Of a DNA stretch of 57,397 bases, positions 44,051-54,639 are shown piece after piece. This DNA is from an uncultured Lachnospiraceae bacterium. GTDB taxonomy: Bacteria; Bacillota; Clostridia; Lachnospirales; Lachnospiraceae. Both the position numbers and the translations under genes were made by a program. The first letter of the stretch is position 1. Each line of letters begins with the position of its first letter. The notes under the pieces were generated by a model. It ran no database searches. It was given only the letters and a program-made list of their open reading frames with translations, and was not told the origin of the DNA. The stretch is from the NCBI GenBank assembly GCA_900549665.1, contig URPH01000019.1, positions 1 to 57,397 on the forward strand, written 5' to 3'.

Positions 44051-44488
44051 ATGAAACAGGTGAAAAAGTATGTGATCGTTGATATTGTGACCGGTATAGT
44101 TTTATGCGCACTAGCCGGTTTTTTTGTATTTATTTTGAATAAATGGATCGGCTCGCCACAGAAGATCAGGCTGTGGCTTGAATTGTTTACAACGATAACA
44201 GGAAGCTTTTATCTTACATGGCTCCTATCACGGATAAAAAAGAAAAACTTTGATGATAAAAAGGAAAAAGCGGAAATAAAGAGGATCGTGCTCCTTTCCG
44301 TAATTCTGGTGATTGTACGACTGATAAATACAGCGCTGTACCCGGTAATCGGAAAATGGGGAGAAATACCGGCAGTGATCCTATCAGCGATCATAGATCT
44401 TTTGGGAATTATGCTTGTGTACCGTTTGCTGCCGCAAGACCGGAGACCGGAGAAAAACGATTTGGATAATGAAAAAACATGTGGATAA
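44051..44488 (+). CDS. Four-TM membrane protein preceding the RHS gene
   Basis: This 145-residue protein has about four hydrophobic helices (TGIVLCALAGFFVFILNKWI, LFTTITGSFYLTWLL, VLLSVILVIVRLINTALYPVI, and AVILSAIIDLLGIMLVYRLL). A basic cytosolic loop (RIKKKNFDDKKEKAEIKR) lies in the middle. It ends 12 bases before the RHS start with GGGGAAAAG as the RHS ribosome site, so both are in one operon. Not recognised; it may serve secretion or immunity for the RHS protein, but that is only inferred from position. Confidence 0.7.
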   Translation: MKQVKKYVIVDIVTGIVLCALAGFFVFILNKWIGSPQKIRLWLELFTTITGSFYLTWLLSRIKKKNFDDKKEKAEIKRIVLLSVILVIVRLINTALYPVIGKWGEIPAVILSAIIDLLGIMLVYRLLPQDRRPEKNDLDNEKTCG

Positions 44489-44500
44489 GGGGAAAAGAAA

Positions 44501-47500
44501 ATGAAGATACATGTAAGTAAGATCATCAGAAAAATAATTCTGCGTACCATTGCTTTATTACTGGTCACAATGCTGGTTTTTGAAGACAGTGGCTATGTCT
44601 TTGCAACAGAGCTTTCAACAGCTGCAAAGGCATACAAGGAGGAAAAGAAAACAAAGGAAAAAGAAAAAGCAGAGAAAAAAGAGCAGGAAGAGCTGTATGA
44701 AACCTATTTTGGAGAGAAACCATCTGTGACCCTGTCCGGAAACGAAGATCTGTTTCATCAGGAAAAAGATATTTCGTCATCCGAAAATGAGCCGGGACGA
44801 TCAGATGAAGTGAATGGATCAAAAGACACCAAAGCCGGACGGGCCCCCATTTTAGAGGCAGATGATACAAAGGAAAAGCTTGTGGATGTTGGTGAATTTG
44901 ATAAGACTTATCTGCTTGAAAATGGGACATACAAGACCGTTTTTACATCATATCCCAATACCTATGATGAAAACGGTGTGGAAAAGATCATTGATAACAC
45001 ATTGATAAAAGAAAATGCTGCCACCCCAAAAAGTGTCAGTGAAAATACGTTAGAGGATGCGCAGATCTACACAAATACAGCCGGATATTTTGATGCTGTT
45101 GTACAGGGAAATGAAGAAGAAATGCAGCTGCAGGTAAGCAGGGATGATACAGCGGTTCAAATGGAAGCTTCCGGTGGTGACTTTAGCAGAGAAAGTGTTT
45201 CCCAGAATGCAGTCCGCTACAATGACGTATATCCCAATGTTGATATCCAGTATACCGTTACCAATGCGGGAATGAAAGAGGATATCATCCTTTTAAACAG
45301 AGACAGCCGGGATACCTTTGTATACAGGCTGAAAAAAGATGGAATTTATGCTCAAAAAAATGGAGACAGTATTTTTGTTTACAAAGAGGATGCTGATATA
45401 AATACGGTCAGCAATAACAGTGTGAGCAATAATGCTGTCGACGACAGCAGCATCAGTGATAATACGCTGCCTGTATTTGCTGCGATCAGCGCTCCCAAGA
45501 TGGAGGATACTGTCGGGGCAGTGTCGAAAGATATTGAAATGGAGCTTACCGAAACAGAGGATTACTATATCATTACCCTAAAGCCGGATACCGGATGGCT
45601 TGCGGATGCAGACCGTGTCTACCCCGTTACCGTGGATCCGGCCATAACGCTTCAGGATAAGCTCACAGACTATACCGTGACCAGTGCCGGGGATTTTTTG
45701 GTAAACGAAAGCAGACATTATACGGGAAATCTGGGTGCGCATGGAACGGCCAGATACTATCTGATCACAGAATTTCTATATCAGAGAATCAAAGACAGAG
45801 CGAACGGAAAAAATGTAGAAATTACAGATGCAACCCTCCGGATCTTCCAGACCAATGAAAGTACCGGTTCCACAATCGGATGCTACCGTAATGAAAAAAA
45901 GATACCGACCAGCAATCCAAGCTTTGATGCTGTAGCAGCAATCGGCAGAAAAATAGCCGGTGAAAATGCTACGAGTCCGTCCGGCTATGGAGAGCATGAC
46001 TTTGATGTTGCTGACGCCGTGAGCGGATGGATGAACGGAATTTATCCAAGCCATGGTTTCACCCTGATACTGGACAATGAAAACAGCGCGGCTGTTGAGA
46101 TTGCCGGAATTGGAGCAGCGGATATCAGCGAAAGACCGGTTCTTACCATCAACTGGCAGGTAGCGGGAGATGTGGCAGTCAATTATCCATTGGATGATAC
46201 GACGATCAACCTGCGTCCGATGGTTAAGAGTGATGTCACCGGAGCCCTGCAGTGCTATGGTGTTTTTGCGGATGGTATCGCCAATCCCAGAGCAATCGTA
46301 AGCTATGACTTAAGTGATCCGGATAAAAAATATGGACAGAACATACTGATAACCAATGAAAAGAAATATCCGGACAGCTCCGCTTTTGATTCTGCATTTC
46401 CGGAGGGAACGATCCGGTATCTGAAGCATGTATCCAACTGGCAGACCATCATCCCTTTTACAGATTTTTCCTATGATACACTCTATCATATGTACGCAAA
46501 AGCAACCTACAATGGGAAAACAGGAAAAACGGTAAACAGTGATAATTTCCTGATCTACAAGGTAACCCGGTACGATACGATGAAAAAGATCGCAGACCAT
46601 TATGGGGTATCTTTAGACCAGCTTTTGTTTGATAACAGAGCTGCTGACATGCTCTTAGTAGAAAATAATACTCTTTTTATTAAAAATCCGACGAAAAACC
46701 AGAACAACCCTTATCAGCCGTCTGAGCTTACCGATGCAGAAAAAGCACAAATTGACCGTTCGCTTTTAGGACGTGCCAGACATTGTGAATATGGATTTGA
46801 GCCAATCAATTTAAGTACCGGTAATTATTATCTGTCACAGGAGGATGTAAGCTACAGCGATTCCTTTGGCACCTTTACGGTAGTACGATCCTACAACAGC
46901 CTGAATGCTTCCAGAATTGGAAGCTTTGGACGCGGCTTTACCTCTTTTCTGGATGAAAATATCGCTAAAAATGAACAGGGAGACATCCTTTACAACCGGG
47001 AAGACGGAAGCACTATCCAGTTTTACAGACAGGACGATGGAAGCTATCTGGCACCGGAAGGATGTGATCTGAAGCTTCATTTGCAAAAGACCGGAGAAAA
47101 AGTGGTCACTCTGTCATCCGGAGATGTCCTGATTCCTGTCTATTGTTACCGGATCGAGCGGGAGGATGGCAGTGTGGTTACCTTTGATGAAACCGGTGTC
47201 ATGGTGGAAAGAGCTGATAAAAACGGCGCCGTCTTACAGATCATGCATGATGCGGTAAGTGGAAATGTGACAGGCTTTATGCGCGAGGGTGCAGGCTTTA
47301 TGGTGGAAACCAATGAAAGAGGCTGTGTGACCAGGATCATATGCCCGGATGGCAGCAGCGTCGCCTACGGATATGATTCTGCCGATAACCTTGTCACGGT
47401 TAAAAATCAATCCGGCCATGAAAAGCAGTTTGTATACGATGAAAATCACCTTATGACATCCTGGTATCGGGAAGATCATACTGCTGTTGTCAGAAATACC

Positions 47501-50500
47501 TATGATTCAATGGGAAGAGTCATAAAACAGCTTGATGAAGGCGGTGTTGCCCACACACTTTCTTATACACAGGGCAAGACCGTTACAACAGACGGCAATG
47601 GAAACCGGACAGAGTATTCCTATGATTCGCAGGGCCGTACCATTCAGATCCTGTATGCGGATGGCAGCAGAGAGACCAAAACCTATGAAAACGGATATCT
47701 GGCATCTGAAACCGATACCTGTGGAAATACAACAACATATGGCTATGACGGAAACGGAAGGATCATAGAAAAAAAGACAGGGGACAGGATATGGACCTAT
47801 AGCTATGATGATCGTGGAAATCTGATAAAAACTGTAGATCCACTGGGAAATGTTTCTACCGGTGTATTTAATGATAAGGATCTTGTGACACAGACAACAG
47901 ACGGAGACGGACGAAAAGAGACCTATACCTATGATGACAGGGGAAGACTCATTTCTTATACAGATTCAGATGGATTGAAGACAAGCTATACCTACCAAAA
48001 CAACCAGCTGTATGAAAAACGGATCGGTGAAAGTCTGATGGCGGTCTATACCTACAATGCCATGGGAGACGTGATCGAAGAAAGCGATGCCTGTGGAAAT
48101 GCCACAAAGTATATCTATGACAGCATGCATCGTTGTATCAGAAAGCAGGATAAAAACGGCATCAGCACAGACTATACCTATGATGAAAACGGATTGTTAA
48201 AAACCGTTGTCGATGGAGGCGGACACACACTTTCCTACACCTATAATGCCTATGGGAATATCGAAAAGATCATACAGCCGGATGGTGCAGTCATCAGCTA
48301 CACCTATGATGCTGAAAAAAACATGCTTTCACAGACCGACGGAAGGGGAAATACCAAAAGCTTTGTCTATGACAACCAAAACCGCGTGATCGAATCAACC
48401 GACGAAAGCGGCTATACTGTCTACTATGAATATGACAAAAATGGCAATATCACAAAGAAAAGTGATAAGGAAGGAGTCATTTTTGAAGCACTCTATGATA
48501 CGGTATGGGGACTCCCTGTCTGGGAAACAGATGCTCTGGGACACAAGACGGAATACCAGTATGATGCACTGGGAAATCTGTTGCAGGTCATCTATGAAGG
48601 AAAGGTCCAGTATACTTATGCATATGATGCCCTGATGAGACGTGTCGGGGAGACCTATGCAAACGGCCTGAGTCTGACCTATACCTTTGATGCCAGAAAC
48701 AATCTGGTAAAAAAAGAAGACAACTATGGTCTTACGCAGGAAACGGTATACAATGATTTTTGCCAGCCTTTAAAGGAAATCAACGAAAACGGAAATGTTA
48801 CAGCCTATACCTATGATCCGGCCGGAAATCTGTTGAAGATGACGGACCCGGAGGGCAATGAAACAGACTATGTCTGCGACCGGGCCGGAAATGTCACAAA
48901 GATAACGGATCCAAATGGAAACAGCACGGAATATATCTATGATTCCTGTGGAAATATTTCTACTTTGAAAAAAGCGGACGGCACTACACTGCAGTATGCC
49001 TATGATAAAAATGAAAATCTTTCTGCCTACAAAGACGGAAATGACAACATCACAACCTATGCCTGCGATCGGAATGGCAATCGAACACTGGTTACCGATG
49101 CGATGGGTCAAAAGACATCCTATACCTATGATGAGCGAAACAACCTGATACAGACAACGGATGCCTTAAATCAGACAACGGACATAACCTATGATTATGC
49201 CGGTAATATCAAAAAGGTCACCGATGAAAATGGTGCGGATATCACATTTACCTATGACAGAAATCAAAATCTGCTGTCTGAGACTGACGAAAACGGACAT
49301 ACCAAAAGTTATCTGTATGATGCCTATGGACGGATTGCAAAGGAAAAGGATGCCAAAGGCAATGAGACGACTTATACCTATGATGAGACAGGCAATCTTA
49401 CAGGTGAGACAGATGCGCTTTCCAATCAGACCTTTTATACCTATGATCCGTATGGTAATGTTGTCAGAAAAACGGATGCCTTATCAGGGGAGACGACCTA
49501 TACCTACGGAAAAGAAGGTGAATTGTTACAGGTAACCGATGCAGATAAAAACAGTATTTCCTATACCTACGATAAAAATGGAAATCTTGTCAAAGAGACC
49601 GATGCTCTCGGCAATATCAGGACCTATACTTATGATGGAGCCGGTAACCGGGTAAAGGAGCGAGATGCTCTTGGCAATGAAACAGAATATATCTATGATT
49701 CTGTCAATCGTCTGACAGAGACTGTGCAGCCGGATGGAACCAGTATAAAGTTAGCATATGATAACGAAGATCATGTGACCGGACTGTGGGACGGAAACGG
49801 AGGAAAAACAGCATATCAGTATGATGCCCTTGGACGTATCATAAAGACGACTGATCCGGAGGGAAGCAATACCCTGACTGCTTATGATGCCTTATCGCGC
49901 GTGACTGCTGAGAAAAAAGACGACAGTCTTTATCAGTATGCCTATGATAAAGTCGGAAACCGCATCAGCGAAACAGATCCCATGGGAGAAACCACATCCT
50001 ATACCTATGACAAGGCCGGAAACCCGGTAAAAAAAGAAACAGCAGATGGAAATACATGGAGCTATGCTTATGATGAAAACGGTCAGCTTGCTTCCTGTAC
50101 CGATGAAGATGGAAAACAAACCTTCTATACCTATGATGCGTTAAAGAGGCTTACGAAGATAACAGAATCCGGGATCACAAAGCTTTCCTATACCTATGAT
50201 GCCCTTTCCCGCATCAGCGTCCTGACGGATGCAGACGGCCATAAGACCCGGTATGAATATGATGCGGCAGGAAACCGTACAGCGGTTGTCAATGCAGCCG
50301 GCGTACGGACGGTATTTGGCTATGATAAAAACGGACAGCTGACAGAAAAGGCCTGTGCCAATGGGTATAAAGAAGCTTATACCTATGATGCGGGTGGAAA
50401 TCTGATCCGGCAGACAAACAGTACAGGACTTGAGACCGCATATGAATATGATCCGCTCGGAAGACTGATAAAGGAAACCCAAAAAGCCGATGGAAAACAG

Positions 50501-53500
50501 AGGCATTATTCCTATGCCTATGATAAAAACGGCAACCTGACAGCGCAGACCGATGCTCAGAATCATACGACTGCCTATACCTACGATGCAGCTGACCGGC
50601 TGACAGAGGTATTGTCACCATTAAAACATAAAACCACCTATAGCTATACATCACTTAACAATGTCAGCAGCATCACCGATGCGGCAGGAAACAGCTTTCA
50701 GTATACCTATGATAAAAAGGGGCGGCTCTTAACGGAGGCTGTGGATTCGCAGGTCCTGAAAAGCTATGCCTATGATCCCTCAGACCGGATCATAAGCACA
50801 GAAAGCGGGGAGAGCCGTATCACATACCGCTACAGCGGGACGAAGCTTACAGAGACCGACCGGAATGGAGAAACGGAGAAGTATGCCTATAATGCAGCCG
50901 GGGAGCTTTCACAGAAAACAGACAGCCTCCGAAATGAGATAAGCTATGCCTATGATGCGGCCGGCAATCTGACGAAAAAAACCGATGAAAACGGAACAGA
51001 GACTGCATACCGGTATGATGCACTGCACCGGCTTGTCGCATATGAAACCGGGGAAAACCAGAGCAGTGCTGTTTATCAGTATGACGATATGGGAAACATC
51101 ATCTCCATGAAGGATGTGACAGGTAAGAGCACCTATACCTATGATGAGGCAGGCAGACTGATCCGTGCCAAAGATGGCAGCGATAAGAGCGTGGTCTATG
51201 CCTACGACGGCTTTGGAAATCTGTCTTCCATGACCTATCCGGACGGAAGTGTGGTCCGGTATGCCTATGATGAAAATGGACAGCTGACCGGCATCCGCGA
51301 TAAAGACGGACAGGTGGCTTACGAATATGATGCGGAGGGAAATGTCACAAGGATCACACGGAAAAAGGAAAACGGTGAGACAGGAACAACTGTAATAAGC
51401 TATGATGCTTTAAACCGCGTGAAAAATCTCGTCAACACCTGTAATGGCATGGTGATTTCAGCCTACGGCTATGCATACGATAACCGGTCCAATATCACAA
51501 AAGAGACTGTGCTCCTATATGCAGACGGAAAAGAGACCAGGAAGGAAAGCAGCTATCAGTATGATGTCCTCGGAGAGCTCACGAAAAGCTGTACCAAAGA
51601 AAATGGAAAGGAAACAGTTGTAGCCTACCGTTATGATCCCAATGGAAACCGTATCCGGATGGAGACCGTTTCGGGAAAACAAAAACAGACCGTCATCTAT
51701 ACCTATGACCATGACAGATTAGTCCGGGAGGAGGAGATCACAGACGGTGTCACCACCCGTGTCACGGACAGAAGCTATGATCAGGCAGGAAGCCTTGTAA
51801 AGGAGACCATCCGCCATAAGGACGGAGACGGAGAAAAAAGCATACAGATGACAGAGTCTGCAGAGAATATCACAGAGCGGTACTACAGCTATGATGCAAA
51901 AGGACGGCTTTCTGCCATCGCGGATAAGGAGAGACTCCTGTTTGCAGCCCTTTATGACGGCGGGGACAACCGCGTCTTTACCCTGGAGTATGACAAAAAG
52001 ATACAGGAGCCGGGACAGACGGTGGCTGTCAGGACAGAAAAAAATGTGGATACGGAAAAGAGATCCGCAGAGGGTGGAGCAGAAGCAGAGACCGGAGCAG
52101 ATGAAAATGATCAGGCACAGCCGGAGAATAAAAACGAAAAAACACCATCGGACAGTACATCCGCTACCGGAGACACGGATCAGAGCGGAAGCGGAGAAAA
52201 CACCGGAAACGGAGCAAAGGATTCCTTCCTGTATGGTGTCCTGATGGAGGCTGCCTCGTTTCTTCCCATAGCAGTGCCTGTGAAGCAGTGGCTGCAGGAA
52301 CATGTGGACTTTTATGTCACGTGTGCTATCATAAAAGAAAAACTTCCTTTTGGAAAAGCCGGAGGAGACAGGACGGAGAGCCCTTATCTGTATACGGATG
52401 TCAGGACGGCAGACCATGAAAGGGGAGATACAGCCTTTACTGTCATTTACGATGCCATAAACAGACAGACCGGGACCAGCCTGCAGGAGGAGGATTATAT
52501 CAGGACCGGCTATGTCAATGATGTCAGAAAGAGCAATGAGGAGGTGCTGTACGAGACCACAGCCGGAGGAAACCGTGCCGCCGGAAGCTATGCCTACCGG
52601 TATGGGATACAGAGGGAAGGCTACAGCTATGAACCGGCCGTGATAACAGCCGGATACCAGACTGCGGAAGAGATCGGTACCGACAGCCTGACTGTCTGTC
52701 AGAGCCGGAGCGGAAGCTACTATTATGACGGCTATGGAAGCGTAGCCAACCTGACAGCCGGGGCGGACAGCATCAGCTATACCTATGACGCCTATGGAAA
52801 CATGCACAGGACAGGCACCTATGGTGAGATCTCCACAGCCGGTGCTGCCTATGGAAGTCCCTATGGCTATAACGGCGAATACAGCCATGCCCTCACAGGC
52901 TTACAGTACTTAAGGGCAAGATACTATGATGCCGCCACCGGAAGCTTTATCAGTAAGGACAGCTATGCGGGAAATATCCGGAATATCTTAAGCATGAACC
53001 GTTACACCTATGGGGAAAACAATCCGTTGGGATACGCAGACCCGGGCGGGCATTCGGTGCTTTCGAAGATCAGGAGTGCTGTCAAGAGTGCAGTGACTTC
53101 CGTTAAAAACAAGGTGGCCAGAGTAAAGACCGCCGTGACCGGTGCATGGAACCGGATAAAAAGTGCCGCACAGACTGTCAGCGATGCAGGAAGGACAGTC
53201 CATACAGAGCGGATAGTGGGAGAAACGGAAAGCCAGTGGAAAAACAGGGTGGCACAGGAAAAGGCGAAAAAATCCAGCGCGAAGGCAGATCTTGCCAGCA
53301 TTCCCTTAAACCTGTATGAAGGGACAAAGGGATTTTTGAACCGGAAGCTGGAAGAGTGCGCCGACCAGATCGATTCGTCCATCTTCGGATCGGCAGTATA
53401 TACCGCGGCAGATCTGGTATGTCAGGCAGAACAGAAAGCCTGCAAGGGATTTTCGTACTGCTATAACAGCGTGCAGCAAAAGATACCGGATAAGGATCTG

Positions 53501-54379
53501 TCAAGGATCCTGAAGGGTGTCGGACTGATCGCCGTGGGAGCAGGCAAGGTGACCGGAGCCGTGGCACTGGCAGCAGTCAGTGCACCCTTCTGCGGAGCTG
53601 TGGTCGGTGTTGCCGGAGAGGCTGCAGCCGGGATCACAGCCGCAGCCGGGGGCGGGGATATCGCCCAGGGACTGCAAGAGATCATGTGCGGATGGAACGG
53701 AGACAGCGAGAGTGAAAGCTATAACCTGGTAAGGGATACCCTGTACAGTGGAAATGAAACAGCCTATCAGATCAGTACCGTAACCGCCGCAGTCTGCGGA
53801 GGAGCAGGAAAATGGCTGGGTACAAGGGCTGCAAAAGCAGCGGAAGCCGCAGCAAAGAAAGCAGCAGAAGAAGCTGCGGAGGAAGCTGTAAAACAAAGTA
53901 CGAAGGATGCTTTGGAGGATGCTGCGGGAGAAACGGCGATTGAAAATCTGGATGGTATTGAGGGGATAGGTAAGAGTGGTAGTAAAGCTATAGGTACTGA
54001 TGAATTAGTTGTAAGAGATACTAAATTTTTAGATGCAGATGGAAATATTGATTGGGAAAAGTGGGCACCAAATGGTGGGCGAGTACCAGGAACAATCAAG
54101 GAAAACCAAACTATTCCTGCAGGGACAATTATTGACAGATATGGAAGTCAATGGGGAAAATATACATCACCAGCAGGAGTACCATATGAACAAAGGGCAC
54201 TTCCATATATTGAGAATCCAAATGCATACCATAAATATGAAGTATTAAAACAAATTGATAACGTTACAATATCTGAGATTGCTCCTGCATTTGAACAAGT
54301 TGGGGGTGGAATACAGTATGAATTACCCAATAATATTAAAAAATTAATGAAATTAGGCTATATAAAGGAGATTAAATAA
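44501..54379 (+). CDS. Secreted WapA/RHS-like YD-repeat polymorphic toxin with TNT-type C-terminal domain
   Basis: This 3292-residue protein has a signal peptide at about residues 1-36 and a DNRLRE-like region at about 380-550. A LysM-like segment lies at about 687-730 (YKVTRYDTMKKIADHYGVS) and a DUF6531-like region at about 759-830. YD repeats run at about 940-2490 (YTYDAxGNL pattern), then an acidic linker at 2517-2571 and the RHS core at about 2790-2850 (GLQYLRARYYDAATGSFIS). A hydrophobic pre-toxin stretch lies at about 3002-3066. The C-terminal 120 residues look like TNT, an NAD+ glycohydrolase: IDRYGSQWGKY (R3213), QRALP, and GGGIQYEL (Q3272). From about 53930 the DNA becomes clearly richer in A+T, as expected for an exchanged toxin tip. 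Immunity gene downstream. Confidence 0.93.
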   Translation: MKIHVSKIIRKIILRTIALLLVTMLVFEDSGYVFATELSTAAKAYKEEKKTKEKEKAEKKEQEELYETYFGEKPSVTLSGNEDLFHQEKDISSSENEPGRSDEVNGSKDTKAGRAPILEADDTKEKLVDVGEFDKTYLLENGTYKTVFTSYPNTYDENGVEKIIDNTLIKENAATPKSVSENTLEDAQIYTNTAGYFDAVVQGNEEEMQLQVSRDDTAVQMEASGGDFSRESVSQNAVRYNDVYPNVDIQYTVTNAGMKEDIILLNRDSRDTFVYRLKKDGIYAQKNGDSIFVYKEDADINTVSNNSVSNNAVDDSSISDNTLPVFAAISAPKMEDTVGAVSKDIEMELTETEDYYIITLKPDTGWLADADRVYPVTVDPAITLQDKLTDYTVTSAGDFLVNESRHYTGNLGAHGTARYYLITEFLYQRIKDRANGKNVEITDATLRIFQTNESTGSTIGCYRNEKKIPTSNPSFDAVAAIGRKIAGENATSPSGYGEHDFDVADAVSGWMNGIYPSHGFTLILDNENSAAVEIAGIGAADISERPVLTINWQVAGDVAVNYPLDDTTINLRPMVKSDVTGALQCYGVFADGIANPRAIVSYDLSDPDKKYGQNILITNEKKYPDSSAFDSAFPEGTIRYLKHVSNWQTIIPFTDFSYDTLYHMYAKATYNGKTGKTVNSDNFLIYKVTRYDTMKKIADHYGVSLDQLLFDNRAADMLLVENNTLFIKNPTKNQNNPYQPSELTDAEKAQIDRSLLGRARHCEYGFEPINLSTGNYYLSQEDVSYSDSFGTFTVVRSYNSLNASRIGSFGRGFTSFLDENIAKNEQGDILYNREDGSTIQFYRQDDGSYLAPEGCDLKLHLQKTGEKVVTLSSGDVLIPVYCYRIEREDGSVVTFDETGVMVERADKNGAVLQIMHDAVSGNVTGFMREGAGFMVETNERGCVTRIICPDGSSVAYGYDSADNLVTVKNQSGHEKQFVYDENHLMTSWYREDHTAVVRNTYDSMGRVIKQLDEGGVAHTLSYTQGKTVTTDGNGNRTEYSYDSQGRTIQILYADGSRETKTYENGYLASETDTCGNTTTYGYDGNGRIIEKKTGDRIWTYSYDDRGNLIKTVDPLGNVSTGVFNDKDLVTQTTDGDGRKETYTYDDRGRLISYTDSDGLKTSYTYQNNQLYEKRIGESLMAVYTYNAMGDVIEESDACGNATKYIYDSMHRCIRKQDKNGISTDYTYDENGLLKTVVDGGGHTLSYTYNAYGNIEKIIQPDGAVISYTYDAEKNMLSQTDGRGNTKSFVYDNQNRVIESTDESGYTVYYEYDKNGNITKKSDKEGVIFEALYDTVWGLPVWETDALGHKTEYQYDALGNLLQVIYEGKVQYTYAYDALMRRVGETYANGLSLTYTFDARNNLVKKEDNYGLTQETVYNDFCQPLKEINENGNVTAYTYDPAGNLLKMTDPEGNETDYVCDRAGNVTKITDPNGNSTEYIYDSCGNISTLKKADGTTLQYAYDKNENLSAYKDGNDNITTYACDRNGNRTLVTDAMGQKTSYTYDERNNLIQTTDALNQTTDITYDYAGNIKKVTDENGADITFTYDRNQNLLSETDENGHTKSYLYDAYGRIAKEKDAKGNETTYTYDETGNLTGETDALSNQTFYTYDPYGNVVRKTDALSGETTYTYGKEGELLQVTDADKNSISYTYDKNGNLVKETDALGNIRTYTYDGAGNRVKERDALGNETEYIYDSVNRLTETVQPDGTSIKLAYDNEDHVTGLWDGNGGKTAYQYDALGRIIKTTDPEGSNTLTAYDALSRVTAEKKDDSLYQYAYDKVGNRISETDPMGETTSYTYDKAGNPVKKETADGNTWSYAYDENGQLASCTDEDGKQTFYTYDALKRLTKITESGITKLSYTYDALSRISVLTDADGHKTRYEYDAAGNRTAVVNAAGVRTVFGYDKNGQLTEKACANGYKEAYTYDAGGNLIRQTNSTGLETAYEYDPLGRLIKETQKADGKQRHYSYAYDKNGNLTAQTDAQNHTTAYTYDAADRLTEVLSPLKHKTTYSYTSLNNVSSITDAAGNSFQYTYDKKGRLLTEAVDSQVLKSYAYDPSDRIISTESGESRITYRYSGTKLTETDRNGETEKYAYNAAGELSQKTDSLRNEISYAYDAAGNLTKKTDENGTETAYRYDALHRLVAYETGENQSSAVYQYDDMGNIISMKDVTGKSTYTYDEAGRLIRAKDGSDKSVVYAYDGFGNLSSMTYPDGSVVRYAYDENGQLTGIRDKDGQVAYEYDAEGNVTRITRKKENGETGTTVISYDALNRVKNLVNTCNGMVISAYGYAYDNRSNITKETVLLYADGKETRKESSYQYDVLGELTKSCTKENGKETVVAYRYDPNGNRIRMETVSGKQKQTVIYTYDHDRLVREEEITDGVTTRVTDRSYDQAGSLVKETIRHKDGDGEKSIQMTESAENITERYYSYDAKGRLSAIADKERLLFAALYDGGDNRVFTLEYDKKIQEPGQTVAVRTEKNVDTEKRSAEGGAEAETGADENDQAQPENKNEKTPSDSTSATGDTDQSGSGENTGNGAKDSFLYGVLMEAASFLPIAVPVKQWLQEHVDFYVTCAIIKEKLPFGKAGGDRTESPYLYTDVRTADHERGDTAFTVIYDAINRQTGTSLQEEDYIRTGYVNDVRKSNEEVLYETTAGGNRAAGSYAYRYGIQREGYSYEPAVITAGYQTAEEIGTDSLTVCQSRSGSYYYDGYGSVANLTAGADSISYTYDAYGNMHRTGTYGEISTAGAAYGSPYGYNGEYSHALTGLQYLRARYYDAATGSFISKDSYAGNIRNILSMNRYTYGENNPLGYADPGGHSVLSKIRSAVKSAVTSVKNKVARVKTAVTGAWNRIKSAAQTVSDAGRTVHTERIVGETESQWKNRVAQEKAKKSSAKADLASIPLNLYEGTKGFLNRKLEECADQIDSSIFGSAVYTAADLVCQAEQKACKGFSYCYNSVQQKIPDKDLSRILKGVGLIAVGAGKVTGAVALAAVSAPFCGAVVGVAGEAAAGITAAAGGGDIAQGLQEIMCGWNGDSESESYNLVRDTLYSGNETAYQISTVTAAVCGGAGKWLGTRAAKAAEAAAKKAAEEAAEEAVKQSTKDALEDAAGETAIENLDGIEGIGKSGSKAIGTDELVVRDTKFLDADGNIDWEKWAPNGGRVPGTIKENQTIPAGTIIDRYGSQWGKYTSPAGVPYEQRALPYIENPNAYHKYEVLKQIDNVTISEIAPAFEQVGGGIQYELPNNIKKLMKLGYIKEIK

Positions 54380-54601
54380 ATGACTAGAGAGGTATTAGAA
54401 AAAAAACTAAAAATAGCTGGAGTTCCAGATTATATTTATAATCTGACAGGGCAGGGAAAAAAGGATGAATGTTTATGCTTGGAAAAAATTCAGGATAAGT
54501 GGTTTGTTTATTACTTAGAAAGAGGTATTAAGACAACAAATGAAATTTTTGACTCTGAAAATGATGCGTGTCAATTTTTGTATGACCAATTGATGAATTA
54601 A
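54380..54601 (+). CDS. Probable immunity protein for the TNT toxin tip
   Basis: This 73-residue acidic cytosolic protein begins on the base right after the RHS stop (TAA ATG), with AAGGAGATT inside the end of the RHS gene as its RBS. It shares the A+T-rich composition of the toxin tip. Its pattern (VPDYIYNLTGQG, then WFVYYLERGIKTTNEIFDSE) recalls a small family often seen next to TNT domains, but I cannot name it. By analogy with IFT, the antitoxin of TNT, it would bind and block the NAD glycohydrolase. Confidence 0.75.
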   Translation: MTREVLEKKLKIAGVPDYIYNLTGQGKKDECLCLEKIQDKWFVYYLERGIKTTNEIFDSENDACQFLYDQLMN

Positions 54602-54639
54602 AAAACATATTAAATTTATTATGGTTATACTTTCGGACT

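Noticed and set aside
47000..51900. Tandem DNA repeats considered as a CRISPR array or satellite
   Set aside because: The repetition is at protein level (YD repeats) with varying DNA sequence and spacing inside one long frame; there are no identical repeat/spacer units.
51719..52888. 389-codon minus-strand frame opposite the RHS core
   Set aside because: It lies entirely opposite repetitive YD/RHS coding sequence, has no RBS, and its composition mirrors the repeats of the + strand.
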